From: Clostridia bacterium
GTDB taxonomy: Bacteria > Bacillota > Clostridia > Monoglobales > Monoglobaceae
Reading direction: 5' to 3'
NCBI GenBank assembly: GCA_017397725.1
Contig: JAFQIA010000028.1
Location: forward strand, 62,001-126,000
Length of the DNA: 64,000 nt
This document shows positions 42,201 to 51,216 of this stretch, in pieces; the stretch's first letter is position 1, and the number at the start of each line of letters is the position of its first letter. A program made the translations under genes and the position numbers. The notes under the pieces are model-generated. The model was not told where the DNA came from, made no database searches, and worked only from the letters and a program-made list of their open reading frames with translations.

Positions 42201-43754
42201 TTATTTTCCGTTCATTCTGTCATATGCACCCTTGTAGATTTCAATCAAACGATCAATCTTCAAATCTTTCAAGGTTGCCTCATACTTGTCATAGTTATCC
42301 AGAGATTCCTGACCGGTGATGAACTTCTGGTTCATTTCCGCGCAGTAAGTCTGAACGGTGGATGCAAGCTTCATATATTCTTCGCTTTCTTCTGCGTTCA
42401 GTGCGAAAGACTGCGGATTGAGCAGACTGGGATCGCCGGAGGACCAGAGTGCAGCAGCTTCCTGCATTTCCGGATACGGCAGGGTCAGCTCACGAATTGC
42501 AACCGGATCGGATACACGGGGATACCAACCAATGCTGGGGATTGCATAAGGTGCCAATGCCGCAATGGGGCCCTTACCCTCTGCATTATGCAAAATCTCG
42601 TCCTTAAACTTGTTGCCATCGGCAGTCTTTTCGTAGGTTTCACCTTCGATACCCCAGTTGAGCAGTTCGGTGTTCTCTTCGCTATAGAAGCTGTCCAGCA
42701 ACTTGAGGGCTGCATCGATGTTCTTGCTCTTTGCAGAAATCGCTGCAACTGCGGTACGCAGAACCCGTCTAAAGCCAAGTGCAGGAATCCAAGCAACACC
42801 TTCTTCACCCTTGGGCCAAGGAGTACCAACCAGCTTGAATTCGGGGTCATCCTTTTTCGCTGCGATGTAGTTGCCGTACTGGCTACCGGTATAGCCTACA
42901 TATGCGCCTGCAATGTCGCCGGTGATATAGGAGTCACGGGTCTTGGTGTCCATAGTCGGGTACTCAGGGTTAATCAAACCCATCTCATACCAACGATTCA
43001 TGGTTTCCAGAAACGCCTTGTAACGGGGTCCCATATTGGTAAAGGTGAACTCACCCTCAGGACTCACATAAAAGTTCTCATAAACCAGACCAAATGCGCC
43101 ATAGAAGTTGGGAACAGCAGTCAAAGGCATCTCGTCTTTTTTGCCATTGCCGTTGGGGTCACCATCACGGAATGCCACCAGAACCTTTTCCCACTCGTCA
43201 ATGGTGGTGGGAACTTCCATCCCCAGTTTATCCAGCCAGTCCTTACGGATGGTAGGACCAAAGGATGCGTTCATGCTCAGGTCACCCTTAATGCCATGGA
43301 ATCCTGCAATATGACCGTTGGGAGTCTTTACCAAATCCATGACACCGTTTTCTTCCAGTGCCTTTTTGTAGTTGGGAAGCTTGCCCTGTGCGATGTACTC
43401 ATCCAGAGCGATGATCACGCCGTCTGCAATCGCTCTGTCAGCACCACCCTGATAGCCTGCCCACTCGTAGCAAACGATATCAGGAAGATCGCCGGATGCA
43501 ATCATAACGTTGAACTGGTTGTTCTGCTCGCCCTGCATGGGATGCATAAACTCAAGTTCTATGCCATTCTGCTCTGCAATCATCTGGAACGCCTTAATGT
43601 CGTTGTTGCCATTGGGAAGATATGCAGATACGTCATTTCTCTCCCACCAAGTAATCTTGGTTCCATCGCCGCCACCGTTGTTGCCGCAACCAACACAGCA
43701 TACTGCCATTGCGATGCAAGCAACCATTGCTACTACTCTCAGCCCTTTTTTCAT
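42201..43754 (-). CDS. Extracellular sugar-type solute-binding lipoprotein (family 1, YtcQ/LipO-like)
   Basis: 517 residues. Lipoprotein signal peptide ending at Cys23 (CCVGC), then a two-lobe binding fold with KITWWERNDVSAYL, NVMIASGDLPDIVCYEW and TIRKDWLDKLGMEVPTTIDE. The long form (about 500 residues) with a DGDPNGNGKKDE calcium-like loop is the YtcQ/YesO-type binding protein used with YteP/YtcP permeases for complex plant glycans. No permease or ATPase genes are adjacent; they may be elsewhere, or shared. Last gene of the operon, preceding the terminator at 42167. It would catch oligosaccharides released by the heparinase-type enzyme at 51217. Confidence 0.92.
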   Translation of the reverse strand: MKKGLRVVAMVACIAMAVCCVGCGNNGGGDGTKITWWERNDVSAYLPNGNNDIKAFQMIAEQNGIELEFMHPMQGEQNNQFNVMIASGDLPDIVCYEWAGYQGGADRAIADGVIIALDEYIAQGKLPNYKKALEENGVMDLVKTPNGHIAGFHGIKGDLSMNASFGPTIRKDWLDKLGMEVPTTIDEWEKVLVAFRDGDPNGNGKKDEMPLTAVPNFYGAFGLVYENFYVSPEGEFTFTNMGPRYKAFLETMNRWYEMGLINPEYPTMDTKTRDSYITGDIAGAYVGYTGSQYGNYIAAKKDDPEFKLVGTPWPKGEEGVAWIPALGFRRVLRTAVAAISAKSKNIDAALKLLDSFYSEENTELLNWGIEGETYEKTADGNKFKDEILHNAEGKGPIAALAPYAIPSIGWYPRVSDPVAIRELTLPYPEMQEAAALWSSGDPSLLNPQSFALNAEESEEYMKLASTVQTYCAEMNQKFITGQESLDNYDKYEATLKDLKIDRLIEIYKGAYDRMNGK

Positions 43755-43781
43755 ACAAAGACCTCCTTGATATAAATAATT

Positions 43782-46454
43782 TTATTGATTTTCAAATTTA
43801 TAGATGTAGATGTTGTTGATTGCGGTAAGTTTCATATCAAAATAGGCACGGGTAGCATCTTCTGTCGCCTCCTGATAAGACACGATATCCTCTACCGTTC
43901 CCACCTTTACCGAATCGGTTTCTTCATCATAAATCATAATCTTTCCCGTCAAGGGAAGTGCATAAAGTTTGGATGGCAAATCATTTGCAAGGAAAATATC
44001 CCCAAGATAGGGTTTGCAATCTCTGGAAATCATTGCATATCCATCTTCTATGGAATAGAATGCACCGGCAAATCCCCAATGCTCCGCTTTACCCCAGTTA
44101 CTCTCATTCATTGCACCAAGTTTGGGATTGTCATTGAGTTTTTGATTGACATCCACCCGCAAACGTACACGAGTTACTATTCCCTCATCATTTCGGGAAA
44201 GTGCAATCAAGTCACCACACCGCAGCTGCCGTCCGATATTCTGAACAATCAACGGCTCTTCGGTATGATACTCGGTGTAAACACCATTGACGTATCCGTA
44301 AAGGCTTTCGTTGGGAGAACCGTCTTCATTCATTCCGGTTACCGTTTCATCAATCAGCATCATCTGGCTGCTTTCACTGATGGAGTCGCTCACATCCTTC
44401 CAGCAAACAACTGCACCTGCCAAGCCGCCACCATTTGCGTTGTATGTAGCAAAATTGTACGCTTTGCTATTTTCCAATTCCGAATAAGAAGAGCATCGGT
44501 ATAACTCCTCGTCCTCCTTATTGTCGGGAGACACGAAAAAGATTGGGGTTTCCGCAGAAATCACAAAGCGCCCGCCTATCGTCTTGTTTTGGCTCCGGTA
44601 TATATATTCTTCACCGGTATTGGCAACCGAGCAGTAAAAATCCACATCGTGCTTTCCAAGTGGCAAAGCCGTTGTTGCATCTGCCAGGCATAAGACTGCA
44701 ATTTTCCCTTCGTCATTCAATTGGTAACGCACCAACTGCTTTTTCCATGCGCCACCGGTCTGCAATGCCGCAACAACCTGAGAGGCGTTGGTCGCCTTTG
44801 TTTCGGTTCCGTCCTGATATTTCAAGGTGCTATGCTTTGCCACATCATAGTCTGCAATGGTGTTCTTCTCCGTCAAAACACGGAGTGTCAGGACGGTGTT
44901 AAAGGTTCCGTCCATGGCGCCTTTTAAGAAGTAACCATACTGCAACCCCTCGGTACCGCTCCAATCCACCCAAATGATTTTGTCATCTACGGTCAGGTAA
45001 AAAGTTCCGGTTTTGCCGAGATTTCTCTGCAAATCTGCGCCGATTGCGCTATCAAAGGTATAGGCATTCCCTGCTACGGTCACCGTATCTCTGTTTGTCT
45101 GTTCCAGAATACCGGTGACAAGGTCGCTGCGGACTTCAATGGTAATACGAGTTTGGGAGGCATTTTCGTATACATGAAGAATCTGATCCTCTTGCAAATC
45201 TGCAACATCCAATTCCTCACCATTTTTTACGATGGTACAGGTTTCGTTATCCACAAATGCATCCAAATCCAGAGAGCCGCCACGCAAATCATAAACAATG
45301 TTTCTGTCGGCGTTTACCGATTTGACAATCACATTGGTGTATTGGTCAACCACCACCAAATCAAAGTTACTGCCACTACCGCTATGTTGCAACAGAATGG
45401 AACCCTGTCCTGTAGCCGGCTGAATCAAGGCAGGATTGTATGCCAGAATTTCACCATTGTAAATCATATTGGCATCCGTCGCAATCTTGGCAATTCGCTG
45501 ATTACCCTTTGCATCATAATAGCTGATTTCATAGCCGTTGAGCTGAAGCTCCGGATGGATGTTCAGCTTTTGCGCACCTTGGTCATAGGTCGGAGCAATA
45601 TGGAGAATTCTCCGTGAACCATCCCGATTGCTCTTGAAATATACATCCACCAACTTACCCAGATATTGTGCCGCCTCTCCATTGTCCAGATAGAGAACGC
45701 CGCCAATTTCCACATACCCCTCATTCACACCTTCACCGCCGGAAAGGGCAGTCTTATCGGTTGCGGTCACCATTTCTGCTCTCACTCGGGAGAGGTTCAT
45801 AATGTTGGTCAGCAGATTCTCCCCCTGCACAACGGTATAACTGATTTCCGCTGCATAGTACACCGGCTGCATAATATCTGCGAATAACGCCTGATACAGC
45901 ATAGAAATAAAGTCGTTCCAAGATAACGCCACATTTCCACCAAAGGAAATTCCATCAAACAAACCAAGTCTGGAGGCTCTTGCTACATAGCCTGCGGGAT
46001 ATCCGCCCTCCTGCTCCGCCACAAAGCCGTGGCCGAGAACGCTGACCAGAATTTTGGCAGCCTGCTCTTGGGTGATGGTTTCTTCCGGGGAGAAGGTACG
46101 ATATCCGGTTCCGGATACCAGACCTCTGTCTGCCAGAATTTTGACTGCATAAATCTCCTCTGCACTATAATCCGTCATATCGTCAAAAGCTATATCGGAT
46201 ATGGTTGCATCCTCATTGACCTGAATCCCGTAAACACGGGCAACTGCTGTGGCAAAGTTCACACGGGTAACTGCCTCAGCGGGATCCACGTCTTCCAAGG
46301 TATTGGTAATCAATCCCAAACGATTCAGGGTGCCCAATTGGTAAGAGAGGGTATGCTCTACTGCGTCAGAATCGGTTGCAAACACACCGCCTGCCGGAAT
46401 CAAAAGGGTCAGGCAGAGCAGAAGTGCGCCAATTCTTTTCAGATAGTTTCTCAT
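43782..46454 (-). CDS. Secreted protein with N-terminal SLH repeats
   Basis: 890 residues from the ATG at 46452-46454, which overlaps the preceding stop by one base (TGATG) and has AAAGGAGG six bases upstream. Signal peptide 1-27. SLH-like repeats lie at about 28-200 (ITNTLEDVDPAEAVTRVNFA, YSAEEIYAVKILADRGLVSG, TFSPEETITQEQAAKILVSV). The rest is a long, beta-rich region with no enzyme motif that I recognise; it repeats strand patterns such as VDVYFKSNRDGSRRILHIAP and VNGVYTEYH. Likely held on the cell wall by pyruvylated polymer binding of SLH. Architecture reversed relative to its partner, whose SLH is C-terminal. Confidence 0.82.
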   Translation of the reverse strand: MRNYLKRIGALLLCLTLLIPAGGVFATDSDAVEHTLSYQLGTLNRLGLITNTLEDVDPAEAVTRVNFATAVARVYGIQVNEDATISDIAFDDMTDYSAEEIYAVKILADRGLVSGTGYRTFSPEETITQEQAAKILVSVLGHGFVAEQEGGYPAGYVARASRLGLFDGISFGGNVALSWNDFISMLYQALFADIMQPVYYAAEISYTVVQGENLLTNIMNLSRVRAEMVTATDKTALSGGEGVNEGYVEIGGVLYLDNGEAAQYLGKLVDVYFKSNRDGSRRILHIAPTYDQGAQKLNIHPELQLNGYEISYYDAKGNQRIAKIATDANMIYNGEILAYNPALIQPATGQGSILLQHSGSGSNFDLVVVDQYTNVIVKSVNADRNIVYDLRGGSLDLDAFVDNETCTIVKNGEELDVADLQEDQILHVYENASQTRITIEVRSDLVTGILEQTNRDTVTVAGNAYTFDSAIGADLQRNLGKTGTFYLTVDDKIIWVDWSGTEGLQYGYFLKGAMDGTFNTVLTLRVLTEKNTIADYDVAKHSTLKYQDGTETKATNASQVVAALQTGGAWKKQLVRYQLNDEGKIAVLCLADATTALPLGKHDVDFYCSVANTGEEYIYRSQNKTIGGRFVISAETPIFFVSPDNKEDEELYRCSSYSELENSKAYNFATYNANGGGLAGAVVCWKDVSDSISESSQMMLIDETVTGMNEDGSPNESLYGYVNGVYTEYHTEEPLIVQNIGRQLRCGDLIALSRNDEGIVTRVRLRVDVNQKLNDNPKLGAMNESNWGKAEHWGFAGAFYSIEDGYAMISRDCKPYLGDIFLANDLPSKLYALPLTGKIMIYDEETDSVKVGTVEDIVSYQEATEDATRAYFDMKLTAINNIYIYKFENQ

Positions 46455-48118
46455 CAATATCCTCCTTTCAGCGCCAAGAGTCCGGAAACAATCTTCGCAG
46501 CTTCCGCCCTTGTTGCGTTGCGGGCAGGATTGAATGCACCGCTTTCGTCGCCGTTAATCACACCTGCTGCATAGAAGCTTTCTACTGCAGCCTTTGCATA
46601 GTCTGCCACACTTGCCAAGTCCGTGGGTGTATTCAGGTTGGTCTTACCCAAAATCATAGATGCATTTTGAGATGCACGATAGCAGAGCACTGCCAAATCC
46701 TGACGGGTAATCTTGTCGTTTGCACCAAAGTAGGTGTCGCTGATACCCTTGACCAAACCGTTTGCCACGCCGGTTGCAACATAGGGTGCGTACCAGTCGC
46801 TTGCCTTTACATCGCCAAAGCCGGTGGTAGAACCGGTTTCTGCAAGCTTGAATGCAGTCACAATCATCTTGACAAACTCTGCACGGGTAACGGTATCGTT
46901 GGGACGGAAGCTTCCGCTACCATCACCGCTGAGCACGCCGTAGCGGGTCAGGTAATTGATGTGGTCAACAGCCCAGGGGACACTGCTCAAGTCGCTGTAA
47001 TATTGTTCCTTGTCTACCGACGGATTCTCTACCGGAGGCTGATACGCACTGACTCCGCCGCCGCCACCGCCGCCTCCGCCGAGGCCACCACCAAGACCGC
47101 CGCCGCCTTGCTCTGCGTTATACGCCGCAAGGGCTGCTGCTGCAAACTTGGTTTCTGCATCGGTATAGCCGTCCACTCTGGGAGCAGGAAGCGCCAACAG
47201 GTTGGAAAACACGGTGGTCTTATTGGTTACATTGTTATAGTTAGTTTTATTCAAAGTTAACTGAGAGGCATATTCGGTCATAAACAGGCTTTGCAATGCA
47301 GACGCGGTGGTTGCCGCATTTACCTTGCCTGCAAAAATGGCTTCGGGAAGAGAGGCAATCAGACTTGCCGCATCGGTAAAGGTCTTGTTCTTAAAGTAAG
47401 TGCCTGCCGCTGTTTCTTCCGCATCCGTACAAGCAAAGAAGGCATCAGTCACACCTTGTCCCAAGGTATCACCATACTTTGCAAGCAAGCTTGCCGGATT
47501 TCCCACATAAGGGATTCCGCCCAAAAGCAATGCCAGCTTAAAGTCTTCATGCAAATCCAGAATATCCGCAAAGGATGCCCCACGCAAATCAAAGAGTCGG
47601 TCTGCGATTACCTGCTGGGCAATGGGGGTCGCCTGATATTCTGTCATATCCAGAAGTGCCGCCACGCCATAGGTGTCTAAAGCGGTTTTCATCGCCGCTT
47701 TGGTGGTTGCATTCTCATTGAAATGCACCAATACATCCGCAAAATCTGCGGCGCTCTGATACAAAAAGTCCGCGGTGGTGACCGCACCGGTTGCACTTTC
47801 AATCGCGTAAACTGTATACCATCCCATCAGGGAACCGGCTTTCAATTCCGGATTGATCACAAAGGCACCGGTAGAATCGATAATCGGCTGATCACTGTAT
47901 GCAAACTGGTTGTATTCAACCACTCGCTGAAGAGGAATATCCTTAGGAGCAATCACAACAAATACACTATCCAGCGCAGAAAAACCGCTACCGGAAACTT
48001 CAACCGTAAAGGTATCCTGATTGAGGGATGCCCGAAGGGACGGGGTTTGCGCAGCAAACACGAATCCAGACTGGAGCAACAAGCATACAGTCAAAAGAAT
48101 GGTCAATATTTTTTTCAT
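46454..48118 (-). CDS. Secreted SLH protein with a polyglycine linker
   Basis: 554 residues. Signal peptide 1-23; a stalk of helical, Ala-rich sequence at about 110-335; a glycine-rich linker at 338-355 (GGGGLGGGLGGGGGGGGG); then three SLH repeats at about 376-545, e.g. DHINYLTRYGVLSGDGSGSF and GFGDVKASDWYAPYVATG and PARNATRAEAAKIVSGLLA. The N-terminal 30-120 looks like an Ig-like beta domain (SVFVVIAPKDIPLQRVVEYN). Role inferred: surface scaffold that fixes the neighbouring hydrolase or adhesin. No catalytic residues found. Confidence 0.85.
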   Translation of the reverse strand: MKKILTILLTVCLLLQSGFVFAAQTPSLRASLNQDTFTVEVSGSGFSALDSVFVVIAPKDIPLQRVVEYNQFAYSDQPIIDSTGAFVINPELKAGSLMGWYTVYAIESATGAVTTADFLYQSAADFADVLVHFNENATTKAAMKTALDTYGVAALLDMTEYQATPIAQQVIADRLFDLRGASFADILDLHEDFKLALLLGGIPYVGNPASLLAKYGDTLGQGVTDAFFACTDAEETAAGTYFKNKTFTDAASLIASLPEAIFAGKVNAATTASALQSLFMTEYASQLTLNKTNYNNVTNKTTVFSNLLALPAPRVDGYTDAETKFAAAALAAYNAEQGGGGLGGGLGGGGGGGGGVSAYQPPVENPSVDKEQYYSDLSSVPWAVDHINYLTRYGVLSGDGSGSFRPNDTVTRAEFVKMIVTAFKLAETGSTTGFGDVKASDWYAPYVATGVANGLVKGISDTYFGANDKITRQDLAVLCYRASQNASMILGKTNLNTPTDLASVADYAKAAVESFYAAGVINGDESGAFNPARNATRAEAAKIVSGLLALKGGY

Positions 48119-48130
48119 ATGCGTTCCTCC

Positions 48131-51100
48131 TTATCCCTCTGTTCCAAGCATCAATGGGTCGGTAAGGGGTACCAAGCCATCTGCATTCAGAACAAAAACT
48201 TTCATAAAATCATTGCTTTCTACATTCTCTGCCAACGTCAAGGTTGCAGAAACCGGTGTCAAAGTATTGGCAGTCAACACACCCTTGCCAACGGCGCTTT
48301 GCTTTAACGCCACCGAACCATTGGAGTTCTTGGTATAAACACAAAGAATCAACTGTGCAGCAGTTGCACTACTGTTGACATTGCAGGTAAAGGTAATCGT
48401 TTGTCCTGCCGTCAGTCCGCTTAAGGATGTGATGTTTTGTCCATCTGCCCCAAACTGAATACCGGTGATATTTCCTGACTGTCCGGCACTGCGCACAGTA
48501 AAGGTTGCACCTCTTTCCAAGGAGGACCCGTCTTCTGCTTTTAATGCAGGGTCAATGACAACGGTATATGCAGAAGAAAGATTGCCAACTTGAGATGCGG
48601 GCAGTTTCAAATCCAGATATTTGTCACCCTTTTCAAAAGTGACCGGAATGGTGGTTCCCCCGCGGGAAACCAGAATCAAATTCTCTAAATTCCGGATACT
48701 TACCGTCTTGCTGAAGTTAACACGAATGGTATCATTCCCAACCATTGCCGCACTTCGCGCAAACATGGGGGCTGCGGCAGTGCTGATACGCAGATTGTCT
48801 ACGCAAAGGGCATCGTTTGCCGTCCAGTTGGAACCCAACAAGAATGACAATCCGCCAAAGGTGGTATGCTTTTCCTGCAATGTAGGACCGGAATATTGTT
48901 CTACGCCATTGATGTAGATGGCACGAGTTCCCTCGTCAATATTTTCAATATATTTGAGGGTTACCCAAGTGTCTGCCGGAATCTTTTCGGTGGTAAACCA
49001 AGTTTTGGTTCCATCTACCACCTCGTGATAGCCACAGCTCTTGGTTCCAACATAAAACATTTCATTGATGCCAAGGGAATCGTGGCGATTTTCCAGCGTC
49101 ACAGAAGCCATATTGGCCGGCATTTTGATATTCATTTCTACCATATAGATGCCGGAACTTTTCGGTGCCGGACAGTGGAATAGCAGGCGCTTATTGCTGC
49201 CTTTGCCGACCATCACACCGTATTTTCCGCCATCGGCACCGCCGTCCTCATACCGATCAAAGTTCTGAGAACCATTCCATGTGCTGATATTATCATTTTC
49301 AATAATCTCCGGTCCGTTGAAGCTGTCAAAGTAGTACGCTGTGGTTGCCACCACCTCAACAGAGACAGTATCGGTTACACCACCTGCAATCGCTTTGAGC
49401 TCTATGGTTCCCTCGGTATCAGGAGTCCAAGAAAGACTTGCAACGCCTTCTGCTACCGGAGCAGTACCAATCAAGGTGTTTTCTGCATAGAACTCTACAC
49501 TTTCCGCACCGGTCACATTGGTCTTTAATGTCACAGGATGTCCTTTTTCGAGGAAGTTGTCTCTGCTGGGGCTGACAAATGCCACACTGCTTTCCACCGT
49601 GCCGCCGCCCTCAGGCGAGAATGTAACCTCTTTCGTGGTATAGATATTCAAATTGTCGATATAGCAGCCTACACCGCCCTCAGTTGACTTTTTATTTGAG
49701 AAAATCAACATCTTTGCAGCATTTTTCTCTGCCAGGAAAGGACAAGACTGTTTAGAAAGCTTGATGTTTCCATCAAGATAATAATCAATGGTTTTGTTAT
49801 CCAAATCCAGAACTATCTTGTGTTTATTCCAACCGTTGTGGGTGTAAGAAGCGTTAGGAATGTTGCTGCTTAAAAGCGCGCTCCAAATATCACCGTTGCT
49901 GTTTGCCGTATATTCCAGAATATTTGAGTACGTGGTGGTATTTTTCATCAATCGAATGATGACTTTTCCTTCAAAACGCGCATCGAATTCATAGACAACT
50001 CTTCCGCTTTGGGGGATGGTCACATAGTCAAAGGTAAGACCCTTTCCATAGGTATCAGTGGCATCCCCACCGGGAGCTGCATTGTAAGCCGCCAAACCTT
50101 CTCCCGTTTTGCCTGCCTTATAGGCAAAGCTTGTGGTATATCGCTTACTTTCATAAAGATAGAAGTAAGTGTCATCCAAGGTGCCGGTAGCATTTTCCGT
50201 TCCTTCATTAAAGTTCATTCCGGTTAACAACGCATCCTCAAACAGGGTCAGTGAAACGGGAGCAGACTCCAGTCTCAAAGACGCAATGGTGGCTTTCAGG
50301 GTTTGCATCCCTGCGGTAACACCGGAAATAGTTGCCGCATATTCATCGGTCGTGCCCGAAACCTGTGTTGCCGGATACTCCGTGCCATCCTGCGCAACAA
50401 TTTTCACAGCCTGACCGGAAGGCAAACCTGTGGTTTTTGCTTTCACAGTTACGGTATCTCCCACAAACGCCTTGGTCCCACCAGCCGGAGATGTAATGGT
50501 CAAGGTTGGAGTGGCAATCTGACGCATAGTAACATTGCTTACCGAAACGCCCGAAAGAGTAAATGCTTCCAAATTCTCGGTTGTCATTGCGGTTTGGGCA
50601 ATCTGTCTGTCATTCAAAAAAACATTTTGTTTTCCTGCTGTTTTGTCAAAGACCAGCTTGATCTTATCAGCCCCTGCTACATCCGTTGCAGTAAGGGTAA
50701 CTATCACATTTCCATTCGGATCCGCTACGGTCAAGGTGTCTGTTTCTGCTACAAAGACAGCATCAAAGGCAAGAACAACCACATCGGTTGTTTCATCCAA
50801 GTCTGTTGCCTGCACCAAGGTTGCACCATTTTGAGGTGTGCTTTCCACCGAAACCTCACTGGTGATTCCCGCAAAGACATTCACATCTGCAGTATTGGTT
50901 CCATCGGTTGCCCGAAGGATTACCGTACCGCCTTCGGTGGGAGTCCAGGAGAAATCCCAGATTCCATTTGCTGCTTCCACCGGAGATAAAACCTCGGTAC
51001 CATTGGCAGTCAAGGTAGGCTCCAAAGCAGATGCCACACGGATAATGACCGGTTGGTTCACCTCCAGAAAGCTCCCCGTCGCAGGAGCGGTGATTGCCAC

Positions 51101-51202
51101 CTCTCCCGCCGCAGAAACAATGAGCATCGGCACCAAAGTCAGTAACATACTTATGGTTACCATAAGACACAGCAATCGGTTTGCTGTTGATATTGTTTTC
51201 AT
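48131..51202 (-). CDS. Large secreted multi-domain protein with Ig-like and LamG/ConA-like domains
   Basis: 1023 residues from ATG 51200-51202 (AAGGAGG about nine bases upstream; a longer frame to 51256 overlaps the heparinase gene). Signal peptide with VSAAG near 31. Several Ig-like (Big-type) segments: about 35-105, 230-320, 555-620 (VAFVSPSRDNFLEKGHPVTL). Two concanavalin-like domains at about 330-535 (FDYVTIPQSGRVVYEFDARF) and 620-810 (GTRAIYINGVEQYSG). A C-terminal module (ITGIQFGADGQNITS, NDFMKVFVLNADGLVPL) is a type I have seen on Clostridia surface proteins. No catalytic motif; likely a carbohydrate-binding surface adhesin. Confidence 0.8.
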   Translation of the reverse strand: MKTISTANRLLCLMVTISMLLTLVPMLIVSAAGEVAITAPATGSFLEVNQPVIIRVASALEPTLTANGTEVLSPVEAANGIWDFSWTPTEGGTVILRATDGTNTADVNVFAGITSEVSVESTPQNGATLVQATDLDETTDVVVLAFDAVFVAETDTLTVADPNGNVIVTLTATDVAGADKIKLVFDKTAGKQNVFLNDRQIAQTAMTTENLEAFTLSGVSVSNVTMRQIATPTLTITSPAGGTKAFVGDTVTVKAKTTGLPSGQAVKIVAQDGTEYPATQVSGTTDEYAATISGVTAGMQTLKATIASLRLESAPVSLTLFEDALLTGMNFNEGTENATGTLDDTYFYLYESKRYTTSFAYKAGKTGEGLAAYNAAPGGDATDTYGKGLTFDYVTIPQSGRVVYEFDARFEGKVIIRLMKNTTTYSNILEYTANSNGDIWSALLSSNIPNASYTHNGWNKHKIVLDLDNKTIDYYLDGNIKLSKQSCPFLAEKNAAKMLIFSNKKSTEGGVGCYIDNLNIYTTKEVTFSPEGGGTVESSVAFVSPSRDNFLEKGHPVTLKTNVTGAESVEFYAENTLIGTAPVAEGVASLSWTPDTEGTIELKAIAGGVTDTVSVEVVATTAYYFDSFNGPEIIENDNISTWNGSQNFDRYEDGGADGGKYGVMVGKGSNKRLLFHCPAPKSSGIYMVEMNIKMPANMASVTLENRHDSLGINEMFYVGTKSCGYHEVVDGTKTWFTTEKIPADTWVTLKYIENIDEGTRAIYINGVEQYSGPTLQEKHTTFGGLSFLLGSNWTANDALCVDNLRISTAAAPMFARSAAMVGNDTIRVNFSKTVSIRNLENLILVSRGGTTIPVTFEKGDKYLDLKLPASQVGNLSSAYTVVIDPALKAEDGSSLERGATFTVRSAGQSGNITGIQFGADGQNITSLSGLTAGQTITFTCNVNSSATAAQLILCVYTKNSNGSVALKQSAVGKGVLTANTLTPVSATLTLAENVESNDFMKVFVLNADGLVPLTDPLMLGTEG

Positions 51203-51216
51203 GCTATCTTTCCTCC

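Noticed and set aside
42126..43775. Long open frame on the plus strand, about 549 codons
   Set aside because: Antisense to the solute-binding lipoprotein gene; it would begin inside the pheS promoter and read through the operon terminator. A codon-bias shadow.
47054..47107. GCC-rich direct repeat that might be an array
   Set aside because: It is the in-frame polyglycine linker of an SLH protein; there are no spacers of constant length.
46376..47260. Plus-strand frame of 294 codons
   Set aside because: Antisense to the two SLH genes, Cys/His-rich nonsense translation, no ribosome site.
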